NCBI RefSeq assembly: GCF_002197645.1
Contig: NZ_CP021874.1
Coordinates: forward strand, 682,001 to 746,000
Source: Enterococcus wangshanyuanii
Lineage (GTDB): Bacteria > Bacillota > Bacilli > Lactobacillales > Enterococcaceae
Direction of reading: 5' to 3'
Length of the DNA: 64,000 nt
In this document: positions 55,107 through 64,000 of the stretch, piece after piece
How the letters are laid out: every line of letters starts with the position of its first letter
Numbering within the stretch: position 1 is the first letter of the stretch
Notes under the pieces: model-generated
Told to the model about the DNA's origin: nothing
Seen by the model: only the letters and a program-made list of their open reading frames with translations
Databases searched by the model: none
Made by a program: the position numbers and the translations under genes

Positions 55107-56456
55107 TTATAAACGATCGTTCAATTCTTTCGCTAATTCTTCAAAGCCCGGTTTACCAAGTAAAGCGAACATGTTGCGTTTGTAAGCTTCCACGCCTTCT
55201 TGGTCAAATGGATTTACACCATTCAAGTATCCTGAAATCCCAACTGCGATTTCAAAGAAGTACATTACATAACCTAATGAATAAGCATCCATTGCAGGAA
55301 TTTTTACTACCATATTTGGCACACCGCCATCTGTGTGAGCAAGCAATGTTCCTTGGAATGCTTTTGTATTTACAAAGTCGATTTCTTTACCTTGCAAGTA
55401 GCCAAGCCCATCTAAATCCTCTTCTAATTCAGGAATTGAAACGACATGGCGCGGTGTGTCAACTTTCACGACTGTTTCAAATAAGTTACGCATACCGTCT
55501 TGTACATATTGACCCATTGAATGTAAGTCAGTAGAAAAATCAGCTGCAGCTGGGAAAATACCTTTTTGGTCCTTTCCTTCTGATTCGCCGAATAATTGTT
55601 TCCACCATTCAGAGAAATAGTGCATACCTGGTTCATAGTTGATCAACATTTCAGTTGTTTTCCCTTTACGGTATAAAATATTTCTTAATGCTGCATATTG
55701 ATAGGCTTCATTTTTGCTTAAATCTGTCGTTGAAGCATATTCTTTACGAGCATCATTTGCTCCATTCATCAAACTATCAATATCCGCTCCGCTAACAGCG
55801 ATCGGTAACAAACCTACTGGTGTCAATACAGTGAAACGTCCGCCAACATCATCAGGAATTACAAATGTTTCCCAACCCTCAGCATCCGCTTCAACTTTTA
55901 CAGCACCTTTCGCGCGGTCAGTTGTCGCATAGATACGCTTGTTTGCTTCTTCTTTACCATATTTTTTAACTAATAATTCTTTGAATACTCTAAACGCAAT
56001 AGCAGGCTCTGTCGTTGTACCAGATTTTGAAATCACGTTCACTGAGAAGTCACGATCACCAATAACATTGATCAAATCTGCTAAATAAGTTGAGCTGATG
56101 CTATTTCCAGCGAAGAAAATTTGTGGGGCTTTTCTTTCATCTGCTGGTAATAAGTTGTTAAATGAATGGTGTAAAAATTCAATTGCTGCTCTAGCACCTA
56201 AATAAGAACCACCGATCCCAATAACAACTAAAACCTCAGAATCAGACTGGATTTTTTCAGCCGCTTTTTTGATACGGGCAAATTCTTCTTTATCATAATT
56301 TTCCGGTAAATCGATCCAGCCAGTAAAATCACTGCCTGCCCCAGTTCCTTCTCGTAATGCTTTGTCTACTGCAGTCACTTGTGTCTGCATGTATTCCAAT
56401 TCATGATCAGCGATAAATGGTGTCAAATTGGAATAATCAAATTGAATGTGTGACAT
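55107..56456 (-). CDS. pgi: glucose-6-phosphate isomerase
   Basis: 449 residues, glycolytic isomerase interconverting glucose-6-P and fructose-6-P. SIS-domain motifs are clear: [27 protein letters not shown] and [10 protein letters not shown]. Two signature segments of the family are intact, including the base glutamate in [15 protein letters not shown] context (here [12 protein letters not shown]). Length is typical of the short Gram-positive form. The start at 56456 follows AGGAGGAGA. Confidence 0.97.
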   Translation of the reverse strand: MSHIQFDYSNLTPFIADHELEYMQTQVTAVDKALREGTGAGSDFTGWIDLPENYDKEEFARIKKAAEKIQSDSEVLVVIGIGGSYLGARAAIEFLHHSFNNLLPADERKAPQIFFAGNSISSTYLADLINVIGDRDFSVNVISKSGTTTEPAIAFRVFKELLVKKYGKEEANKRIYATTDRAKGAVKVEADAEGWETFVIPDDVGGRFTVLTPVGLLPIAVSGADIDSLMNGANDARKEYASTTDLSKNEAYQYAALRNILYRKGKTTEMLINYEPGMHYFSEWWKQLFGESEGKDQKGIFPAAADFSTDLHSMGQYVQDGMRNLFETVVKVDTPRHVVSIPELEEDLDGLGYLQGKEIDFVNTKAFQGTLLAHTDGGVPNMVVKIPAMDAYSLGYVMYFFEIAVGISGYLNGVNPFDQEGVEAYKRNMFALLGKPGFEELAKELNDRL

Positions 56457-56619
56457 TCCTTCTCCTCCTTGAATTTAAACTTACTACATTAACTACTTTA
56501 CGTTCTTTTCCTGTATTTTTCAAGCAAATTATGATCGTCTGTACCAATTTTATGTTAATTCAATTAAAATGACGAAATTATCCAGTAAAATAATGGCTCT
56601 ATCTCTAATTACAGGAAAA

Positions 56620-56653
56620 GAGAACGACAATGACCAAGCATTCGATCGTTCTC
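56620..56653 (-). terminator. probable gdhA terminator
   Basis: Stem GAGAACGA / TCGTTCTC with an 18-nt loop. The minus strand after it is CTTTTCC, so it is weak. Confidence 0.45.
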
Positions 56654-56684
56654 TCATAAATTTATTTAACGTTTAGATTTTTTC

Positions 56685-58031
<1,347 letters not shown>

Positions 58032-58168
58032 TTAATCACCCTCTCATAGTTGTAATCCTATTTTAACCTAAATTCAGAAAATTTCCACAATTTTTTACTG
58101 TAAATTGCAAGAAAGTGAGAAAAAAGTTGAAAATTGTGTTAAACTACCATTGAATTGGAGGCAAATTT

Positions 58169-59455
58169 ATGAAACTTTTTGATGTTATTGTTGTTGGTGC
58201 CGGCACTAGCGGTATGATGGCTGCAATCGCCGCAGCTCAATCGGGCAGTAATGTTTTATTACTAGAAAAGAATAAACGCGTTGGAAAAAAATTATTGATG
58301 ACTGGCGGCGGACGTTGTAATGTGACCAATAATCGACCAGCCGAGGAGATCATTGCTCATATTCCGGGAAATGGTAAATTTTTATATAGTGCGTTCTCTC
58401 AATTTAATAACTATGACATTATGGAGTTCTTCGAATCGAATGGTACTCATCTAAAAGAGGAAGATCACGGACGAATGTTTCCTGTCACTGACCGTTCAAA
58501 AACGATTGTAGAAACTCTTTTTGATCAGCTGCAGAACGATGGAGTTACTATTTATACGGAAGTCAAAGTAGAAAAACTTCTACATAAAGAAGGTCAAATC
58601 ATCGGCGTTGCGTTAGCCGACCAAAAACTATATGCACCTTGTGTTATTCTGACGACTGGCGGAAGAACCTATCCTTCTACTGGTTCTACTGGAGACGGAT
58701 ACAAATTGGCAAAAAGAGTGGGACATACAATTACACCCCTTTATGCAACTGAATCTCCCATTGTATCAAATGACTCCTTTATCCAGAAAAAAACACTCCA
58801 AGGCCTTTCTCTGCAGGATGTTTCACTTTCTGTGTTAAATCAAAAAGGCAAGATCATTGTTTCCCATCAAATGGATCTGCTTTTCACACATTTTGGCATT
58901 TCTGGACCCGCAGCTTTGAGATGCTCTAGTTTTGTCAATCAGGAGTTAGCTAAAAATCCTGCCCACGCTGTCTCATTACGTTTGGACATTTTCCCTGAGC
59001 ATACACAAGCGGAACTAAATAAGAATGTCCAATCAATGATTTTGGAGCAACCCGAAAAGTCTTTTAAAAATGCGTTGAAAAATTTGATTCCTGAGCGTCT
59101 TTTAGATTATCTATTGACCGAACTTGAGCTGACCGATATTACAGCTAAAAAAGTCTCTGAAATACAATTAGAACAATTTACAAATCTATTAAAGTCTTTT
59201 TCAATAACTGCTGAAAAGACCTTGCCGATCGAAAAGTCTTTTGTGACTGGAGGCGGAATTTCTTTAAAAGAGGTCCAACCTAAAACAATGGAAAGTAAAT
59301 TGATCAATGGCTTATTCTTTGCGGGTGAATTATTGGATATCAATGGATACACCGGCGGTTATAATGTGACCGCAGCGTTTGTTACCGGACACGTGGCAGG
59401 AACTCATGCAGCAGAAATAGCTGAGTATACCTATCTTCCTTTAGACGATATTTAA
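58169..59455 (+). CDS. HI0933/YhiN-type FAD flavoprotein
   Basis: 428 residues. The dinucleotide-binding motif is VVGAGTSGMMAAIAAAQSG (8-26), followed by the glycine-rich TGGGRCNVTN (52-61) and C-terminal GGGISLKE and FFAGELLDINGYTGGYNV, which complete the FAD site. The family is often labelled aminoacetone oxidase-like or BaiN-like, but substrates are not established for this clade. It begins behind TTGGAGG, and the next plus-strand gene lies about 100 bp downstream. Confidence 0.9.
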   Translation: MKLFDVIVVGAGTSGMMAAIAAAQSGSNVLLLEKNKRVGKKLLMTGGGRCNVTNNRPAEEIIAHIPGNGKFLYSAFSQFNNYDIMEFFESNGTHLKEEDHGRMFPVTDRSKTIVETLFDQLQNDGVTIYTEVKVEKLLHKEGQIIGVALADQKLYAPCVILTTGGRTYPSTGSTGDGYKLAKRVGHTITPLYATESPIVSNDSFIQKKTLQGLSLQDVSLSVLNQKGKIIVSHQMDLLFTHFGISGPAALRCSSFVNQELAKNPAHAVSLRLDIFPEHTQAELNKNVQSMILEQPEKSFKNALKNLIPERLLDYLLTELELTDITAKKVSEIQLEQFTNLLKSFSITAEKTLPIEKSFVTGGGISLKEVQPKTMESKLINGLFFAGELLDINGYTGGYNVTAAFVTGHVAGTHAAEIAEYTYLPLDDI

Positions 59456-59557
59456 CTTCTAGGACTTAAGCACGATAAAAGTGATAAAAAGAATCGGTCT
59501 TTTGATTGATTCTTTTTTGTTTAAATCATGGGAAAATAGTTACAAGAGGTGATACTA

Positions 59558-59995
59558 ATGAAAATTTTACTAAAAAGACAAACAACTTGGGGATGTGTTC
59601 GTCATTTCTCTGTGTATAAAAATGGTGCTTATCAAGGAAGACTATTCAACAATTTTTCAACTGAGTTGGAGGTTAATGAGGGAGATACTTTAGAGTTTAG
59701 AGAAGGTCTTTTTCGTTTTTCTCAAAAAATCAAAGTCACATCTGATACTAAAGAAGTAACCATCACAAATACCAATCAAATCCAGCAATTATTCGCTCTA
59801 TTTATATTATTATTTTTGGCTATTTCATTGATTTGTCTTTCTATCGATTCTTTGAAGATTTTCTTTTCAGTTGAAATGATTTCTTTTGCAGTATTGAGCC
59901 AACTTTTTCGTTATCGTTCTTACCGATTTAGCGTTGAACCGGAACAACCCATTCGCTCTTTCTTGAAGAACACAATGACAACTAAAATTATTTAA
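59558..59995 (+). CDS. hypothetical membrane protein (145 aa)
   Basis: Start ATG 59558 with AGAGGTG upstream. The N-terminal 70 residues are a soluble beta-type domain (WGCVRHFSVYKNGAYQGRLF), two membrane helices follow near 75-95 and 98-115, and a basic C-terminus ends at residue 145. I recognise no family. The terminator right after it shows it ends a unit; a fit with the flavoprotein gene upstream (about 100 bp) is possible but not shown. Confidence 0.75.
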   Translation: MKILLKRQTTWGCVRHFSVYKNGAYQGRLFNNFSTELEVNEGDTLEFREGLFRFSQKIKVTSDTKEVTITNTNQIQQLFALFILLFLAISLICLSIDSLKIFFSVEMISFAVLSQLFRYRSYRFSVEPEQPIRSFLKNTMTTKII

Positions 59996-60009
59996 CTTAG
60001 ATATAAGCA

Positions 60010-60039
60010 AAAAACTCCGATCATTTCATCGGAGTTTTT
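60010..60039. terminator. bidirectional terminator, hypothetical / GH4 gene
   Basis: Stem AAAAACTCCGA / TCGGAGTTTTT with an 8-nt loop; T-rich on both sides. It separates convergent genes. Confidence 0.85.
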
Positions 60040-60046
60040 TTAGTCA

Positions 60047-61441
60047 TTAATTACTTTTCATCAATTCAGTCACATAAGCAACTGTATCTGGTTGTTCTTT
60101 TTCAATTTTAGCGATCGACTCTGAGAAGTTTGGTAGATGATCCTTATGTGCGATCAACAATTCATCTAAGAGAGTTTTAGCCATTGTTCCACCTGGAACT
60201 AACGGATTCACTGTAAAGGCATGTAAAGCAGCACCGTAATCTCCATCGATGGCAGCACGGATCACTGTTTCTTCCATTCCTTTCATGTTTTGAATGATTC
60301 CTCTAGCAGCTGGTGGGAAAGCCCCCCAGTTGTATGGTTCATGTCCATGAGACGTTACTGGACCAGAAACTTCTACAACACAGTCATATGGTAAATCAGT
60401 GATCGTTCCATTATTTTCTGTTGAAACAACCATATCCGTACGTTTATCATTATAGATCGAAGCAATCATTTCACAAGCAGCATCACTGTAGTGAGTTCCG
60501 CCACGTTGCTCTAATTCTTTTGGCTTGTAATCTAGTTTTGGATCTTTGTATAATTCGAACAAGCGTGCTTCCGTTTCTTTTACGACTTGAGCTCTTGTTT
60601 CACCTTTTTCAAATTCTTCAATCGAGTGTTTCAACATCTCATCTTCAATATAGTAATAACGGTGATAACCACAAGGCAACATGCCCAAATCTTTTAATTG
60701 TTCATAATGGAATGGTGCATCCCAAATGTTTTTCAGATGGCTTTCTTGTTCATTTTGTGGACCATAAATCAAATCGATCAGTTCTTGCGTCCGTTCATTG
60801 CCTTCTTTATCCCATACACGGTGCCAATGGAAATGGTTGATTCCTGCAAATTTGAAGAATAAATCTTCTTCTGCAACACCTAATTTTTCTGCAGCCTGTT
60901 TACGGTGACCGATCGGTACATTACATAACCCAACTGTCTTTTTCCAACCGCCATGTTTGATTGCTGCTTCTGTGACCATCCCAGCTGGGTTCGTGAAGTT
61001 TACTAGCCAAGCATTCGGACATAGTTCTTTCATATCTTCGATGATCCCTAAAATTATTGGGATCGTGCGGAAGGCTTTAAACATACCGCCTGCTCCGTTA
61101 GTTTCTTGACCTAAAACACCATGAGACAACGGAATACGTTCGTCTTTGATTCGAGCGTCTAATAGACCAACACGGAATTGTGTAGAAACAAAATCAGCAT
61201 CTTTCAATGCTTCACGACGGTCTAAAGTCAAATGAACTTCCCAGTCCAAGCCAGCTGCTTTGACCATACGTTTTGCCATTTCGCCAACGATTTCTAATTT
61301 TTCTTTTCCAGCTTCAATATCTACTAACCAAATTTCTTTGATTGGTAATTCATCTTTTCTTTTGATATATCCTTCGATTAATTCTGGTGTGTAGCTAGAA
61401 CCTCCACCAATTGTAGCGATTTTCAATGCATCTCTTGTCAT
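60047..61441 (-). CDS. GH4 6-phospho-glucosidase (NAD-dependent)
   Basis: 464 residues; start ATG 61441 (MTRDALKIATIGGGSSYTPE) with AGGAGGGA. GH4 marks are the N-terminal GGGSSYTPEL nucleotide fold, NFTNPAGMVTEA, the metal-binding cysteine in CNVPIGHR, and GINHFHWH. The family uses NAD+, Mn2+ and an oxidation-elimination mechanism to split phosphorylated beta- or alpha-glucosides (CelF, LicH or MelA types). The substrate is not settled. It is divergent from a LacI regulator; no PTS gene is adjacent, so the sugar enters elsewhere. Confidence 0.92.
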   Translation of the reverse strand: MTRDALKIATIGGGSSYTPELIEGYIKRKDELPIKEIWLVDIEAGKEKLEIVGEMAKRMVKAAGLDWEVHLTLDRREALKDADFVSTQFRVGLLDARIKDERIPLSHGVLGQETNGAGGMFKAFRTIPIILGIIEDMKELCPNAWLVNFTNPAGMVTEAAIKHGGWKKTVGLCNVPIGHRKQAAEKLGVAEEDLFFKFAGINHFHWHRVWDKEGNERTQELIDLIYGPQNEQESHLKNIWDAPFHYEQLKDLGMLPCGYHRYYYIEDEMLKHSIEEFEKGETRAQVVKETEARLFELYKDPKLDYKPKELEQRGGTHYSDAACEMIASIYNDKRTDMVVSTENNGTITDLPYDCVVEVSGPVTSHGHEPYNWGAFPPAARGIIQNMKGMEETVIRAAIDGDYGAALHAFTVNPLVPGGTMAKTLLDELLIAHKDHLPNFSESIAKIEKEQPDTVAYVTELMKSN

Positions 61442-61477
61442 GTGTTTCCCTCCTGATTTTTTGTTCAGAATACGTTC

Positions 61478-61491
61478 TGACATCGTTTACA
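61478..61491 (-). promoter_or_regulatory. CcpA cre site of the GH4 gene
   Basis: The minus strand reads TGTAAACGATGTCA, a full match to the cre consensus TGWAANCGNTNWCA. It lies just downstream of the -10, so CcpA would block initiation or elongation. Confidence 0.75.
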
Positions 61492-61498
61492 TTTATAG

Positions 61499-61527
61499 GA
61501 TAATCTGTGGGAATGTTCCCATGTCAA
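61499..61527 (-). promoter_or_regulatory. GH4 promoter with LacI-type operator
   Basis: Minus strand TTGACA (61522-61527), a spacer of 17 bp and a weak ATTATC at 61499-61504. The spacer holds the palindrome TGGGAA-CA-TTCCCA (61508-61521), the probable operator of the divergent LacI regulator. Confidence 0.65.
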
Positions 61528-61617
61528 GGACTTTTTTAATTTTTTTTATGGTATACTTATTTAGTAAGTGTCGAGGCAATTTCTCTCCTCACCCAATTTA
61601 AACTATGAGGTGTACAT

Positions 61618-62622
61618 ATGACGACTATCATTGATGTAGCAAAACAAGCCAATGTATCAAAATCGACTGTTTCACGCGTTATCTCCGGGAATGGTTACGT
61701 CAGTCAAGAAAGTAGAAAAAAAGTATTGGAAGCAATGGAAACGCTCGCATATTCGCCTAATTTAATTGCACGCAACCTTCAAAGTGGCGAAACCAAAACG
61801 ATTGGCTTTTTAGCACACGGCTCTTTCGGTCCTTTAGGTGTTTTTTTAGAAAGCTTTATTTCAATTGCGAAAACATATAATTATTATGTCACTGTCTATT
61901 TCACTGATGGCGATAAGAAAAAAGAAATTGAAGCACTCAATCAAATGAAATACAAACAACTTGACGGCGTGTTTATCTTAACTAGAGCAAACGATTGGGA
62001 TGTGATAGAATCTTACAGCATTTATGGGCCTATCGCGACTTGGCACCGAATAGACTCTGAACGTATCTATTCTTCTTATATCGATCACTATAAAGGCTAC
62101 TACAAATCATTGGAATATCTTTTCGATCAAGGGTATCGTTCTATTGGTCATGTTTTGGGAAATGTAAAAAACCTAAATACCAAAGCTCGTTTAAAAGCGA
62201 TCGATGATTTTCATGAGGAAAAACATTTACCTATTCGTAAAAACTGGATATTTCATGAAGAAAGTAATAGTAATAACGGACAGGCGATTGCTGATTTATG
62301 GCATGAAATGCCGGAAAAACCGACTGCAATGGCTTTTTATACTGATTTTGTAGCCGCAGGATTTATTTCAAGGCTACAAACATTAGGTTATTCTATTCCG
62401 GAAGACGTCGCGGTGATTGGATTTGACAATAGTGAAATCAGTGATCTAATGCATATTACGACAGTCGACTATTCTATCAATCATCAGGCTGAGAATTCTT
62501 TTATTTACTTGCACAATCAATTAAATAAGACACAGCTTCCTGAACGTGAAATCAAGGTCCGGCTAGTCAAAAGAAATACAGTACCAATATATGAATCAGA
62601 AACAAGCCTGAAACAAAACTAA
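61618..62622 (+). CDS. LacI family transcriptional regulator
   Basis: 334 residues. The N-terminal LacI HTH reads TIIDVAKQANVSKSTVSRVI followed by the hinge, and the effector domain ends with VAVIGFDNSEISDLMHITTV. It is divergent from the GH4 gene and its own -10 (TATACT, 61552-61557) is visible. It very likely represses the GH4 gene through the TGGGAA/TTCCCA palindrome and responds to a sugar. An effector cannot be inferred. It begins behind ATGAGGTG. Confidence 0.93.
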   Translation: MTTIIDVAKQANVSKSTVSRVISGNGYVSQESRKKVLEAMETLAYSPNLIARNLQSGETKTIGFLAHGSFGPLGVFLESFISIAKTYNYYVTVYFTDGDKKKEIEALNQMKYKQLDGVFILTRANDWDVIESYSIYGPIATWHRIDSERIYSSYIDHYKGYYKSLEYLFDQGYRSIGHVLGNVKNLNTKARLKAIDDFHEEKHLPIRKNWIFHEESNSNNGQAIADLWHEMPEKPTAMAFYTDFVAAGFISRLQTLGYSIPEDVAVIGFDNSEISDLMHITTVDYSINHQAENSFIYLHNQLNKTQLPEREIKVRLVKRNTVPIYESETSLKQN

Positions 62623-62647
62623 AAAACAGTTTTGTTTCAGGCTTGTT
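62601..62647. terminator. bidirectional terminator, LacI regulator / ABC-2 permease
   Basis: Perfect 20-bp stem AACAAGCCTGAAACAAAACT and its complement, beginning inside the last codons of the regulator. Fourth member of the ACAAAACT/AGTTTTGT group. Confidence 0.88.
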
Positions 62648-62668
62648 TTCTTTAAATCGATTTTTTAC

Positions 62669-63937
62669 CTACTCAACTACTTTTTTTCGTTCATTTTTTA
62701 AAATAGAAATCGATTGTTTCAATGATTTCCAGACACCACCGTCACTATATACCAGTACATTCGATTTATATAACTTAGCAGAAAATAGTGTCAACAATAT
62801 ACCAAAAACTACTAAAATAACTACAGAAATAACGGCTCCTGATACGCTTACCGTTTCACTTGCTAAACGAATCGGCATAATAAAAGATGAAATCAATGGA
62901 ATGTAAGAAGAAACTTTGATCACAATATTTTGTGGATCAGTTGGTCCCAATGAAATGCCGATAAAGTACCCAATCATTGCGATATAAATAATTGGCTGAA
63001 CAGCTTTTGCAGTATCTTCTGGTTTAGAAACCAGGGAGCCGCATAACGCTGCCAAAACTGAATAGACTAAAACACCCAAGACAAAAAATGCTAATGTGAA
63101 AAACAAGAAGCTGCCAAAGATATTAGCTGCTGAAATCCCATCTAAGAATGTTTTGACTATTTCTAAATTCTTTAACTGTGAATACCCAATTCCGATTGCC
63201 GCAGCATATATCACAATTTGAGTTAATGCAACCAAAATTACCCCTGTCAATTTGCCGTAAAAATGGGTTTGGGCTTTTGTACTGGACAAAATGACTTCCA
63301 TGATCCGTGTCCCCTTTTCCGAAGCAATCTCCTGAGCAATGATCGATGCATAAGTGATGATAATTACCCACAAAATGATCGTGATGACAAACGACAAAAC
63401 AGATTGAATAGCTGTATTATCTTGACCAGTAGTCATCTTACCATTTTCATCAAAACTGACTTTTGTTTTTTCGAAATTTGCGGGCTGACTTAGACTAGAT
63501 ACTTGTTCAGCAGTCAGATTCAGCTTACTTGCATTAAGTGAGGACTGTAATCCATTGAGCATTTGGCTCATCATCAATTCTGTCGTAGTTCCTAGGGAAG
63601 ATTCAACGTATAATTTCCCTTGAATCTGTTCTTCTTTTGTGTCGAGTACAAGAAATGCATCGATATCTTTCTTTTTCAATTGCTTTTCTGCAGCCTTTTG
63701 TGACTCAACAACTTTGAATGTATACTCATCACTTTTAGACTGTGCGAGTTGCTCTGCCAATACTTGGTTATCTGATACAAGTCCAACTTTTGTATCCTCA
63801 GAAAAACCACCAGCAAGTGAGCCGGCAATATAGATGATCCCCATCACTAAAAACGGCACTAAAATCATAATTACAAAAGAAACGGATTTTACATTCTTTT
63901 TATACACATCGCTTGCTATAATCCAAAATTTACTCAT
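62669..63937 (-). CDS. ABC-2 type permease (NatB/YhaP-like)
   Basis: 422 residues; start ATG 63937 (MSKFWIIASDVYKKN) with AGGTG upstream, preferred over a GTG at 63946. An N-terminal helix (about 18-40) is followed by a large extracytoplasmic region and a block of about five further helices from about residue 185 to the end. EIASEKGTRIMEVILSS is the typical cytoplasmic loop. It pairs with the ATPase whose 3' end is at the right edge, forming a NatAB-type exporter; the cargo is unknown. Confidence 0.88.
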   Translation of the reverse strand: MSKFWIIASDVYKKNVKSVSFVIMILVPFLVMGIIYIAGSLAGGFSEDTKVGLVSDNQVLAEQLAQSKSDEYTFKVVESQKAAEKQLKKKDIDAFLVLDTKEEQIQGKLYVESSLGTTTELMMSQMLNGLQSSLNASKLNLTAEQVSSLSQPANFEKTKVSFDENGKMTTGQDNTAIQSVLSFVITIILWVIIITYASIIAQEIASEKGTRIMEVILSSTKAQTHFYGKLTGVILVALTQIVIYAAAIGIGYSQLKNLEIVKTFLDGISAANIFGSFLFFTLAFFVLGVLVYSVLAALCGSLVSKPEDTAKAVQPIIYIAMIGYFIGISLGPTDPQNIVIKVSSYIPLISSFIMPIRLASETVSVSGAVISVVILVVFGILLTLFSAKLYKSNVLVYSDGGVWKSLKQSISILKNERKKVVE

Positions 63938-64000
63938 TTGGTTCACCTGCTTTCATTTTGAAAATCTCCTCTAACGTCGGCGGCTGTTGATTGAACATCG
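63930..64000 (-). CDS. ABC transporter ATPase, C-terminal 22 residues (partial)
   Basis: Reading into the window from the right edge gives MFNQQPPTLEEIFKMKAGEP followed by NE and the stop at 63930-63932. PTLEEIF is the usual C-terminal signature of NatA/CcmA-type ATPases. It overlaps the permease start by 8 bp, so the two are translationally coupled. The rest of the gene lies outside the window. Confidence 0.75.
   Translation of the reverse strand, partial: MFNQQPPTLEEIFKMKAGEPNE

Overview
The window is low-GC Firmicutes chromosome and reads as an Enterococcus close to, but not identical with, E. faecalis. This is inferred from gene content and order: rpoE beside a DUF1934 gene, an HD-domain dNTPase with the same catalytic residue numbers as E. 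faecalis EF1143, the fused rph-rdgB gene next to murI, pheST beside a glnQHMP-type transporter, addBA and lepB. A free-standing, streptococcal-type second EF-Tu gene argues against E. faecalis itself, which carries one tuf. I see no prophage, plasmid, transposase, tRNA, rRNA or CRISPR. The interval is mostly housekeeping and transport genes in short operons separated by clear hairpin terminators.

Layout. 1-5.5 kb (minus): the 5' part of dnaG, then a P-type ATPase / NfeD-like / SPFH protein cluster and a PvaA-type lysozyme-like protein. 5.7-9.0 kb (plus): alpha/beta hydrolase and mprF. 9.1-16.5 kb (minus): PhzF-family isomerase, second tuf, two unknown small genes, a NagE/PtsG-type sugar PTS with its BglG-type antiterminator, rpoE and a DUF1934 gene. 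16.5-19.8 kb: a 118-bp tandem repeat, a frameshifted SorC-type regulator and a two-gene E1 component of a 2-oxo acid or acetoin dehydrogenase. 19.9-25.7 kb: zinc-ribbon protein, lipL, dNTPase, HAD phosphatase, Nudix, gloA and a class I amidotransferase. 25.8-30.4 kb: aldo/keto reductase, ilvE, MscS channel, dapL. 30.6-38 kb (minus): a MacAB-type ABC efflux operon lying between dapL and dapH, then darB/cbpB, a phosphodiesterase, rph-rdgB fusion and murI.

38.4-41.4 kb (plus): a glnQHMP-like amino acid importer. 41.5-53.8 kb (minus): pheST under a T-box, an HxlR regulator with a palindromic operator, addA/addB and lepB. 53.9-64 kb: a membrane protein, a DUF5067 lipoprotein, pgi, gdhA, an HI0933-type flavoprotein, a small membrane protein, a GH4 phospho-glucosidase with a divergent LacI regulator, and an ABC-2 permease whose ATPase gene runs off the right edge.

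The more unusual signals are non-coding: paired dispersed repeats, hairpins with compensatory changes, an attenuator-like hairpin in the dnaG leader, alternative hairpins in the tuf leader and a LacI operator plus cre at the GH4 gene. At gene level they are the acquired-looking EF-Tu, the E1 genes without E2/E3 beside a broken regulator, and the lysine replacement in the M4 motif of the P-type ATPase.
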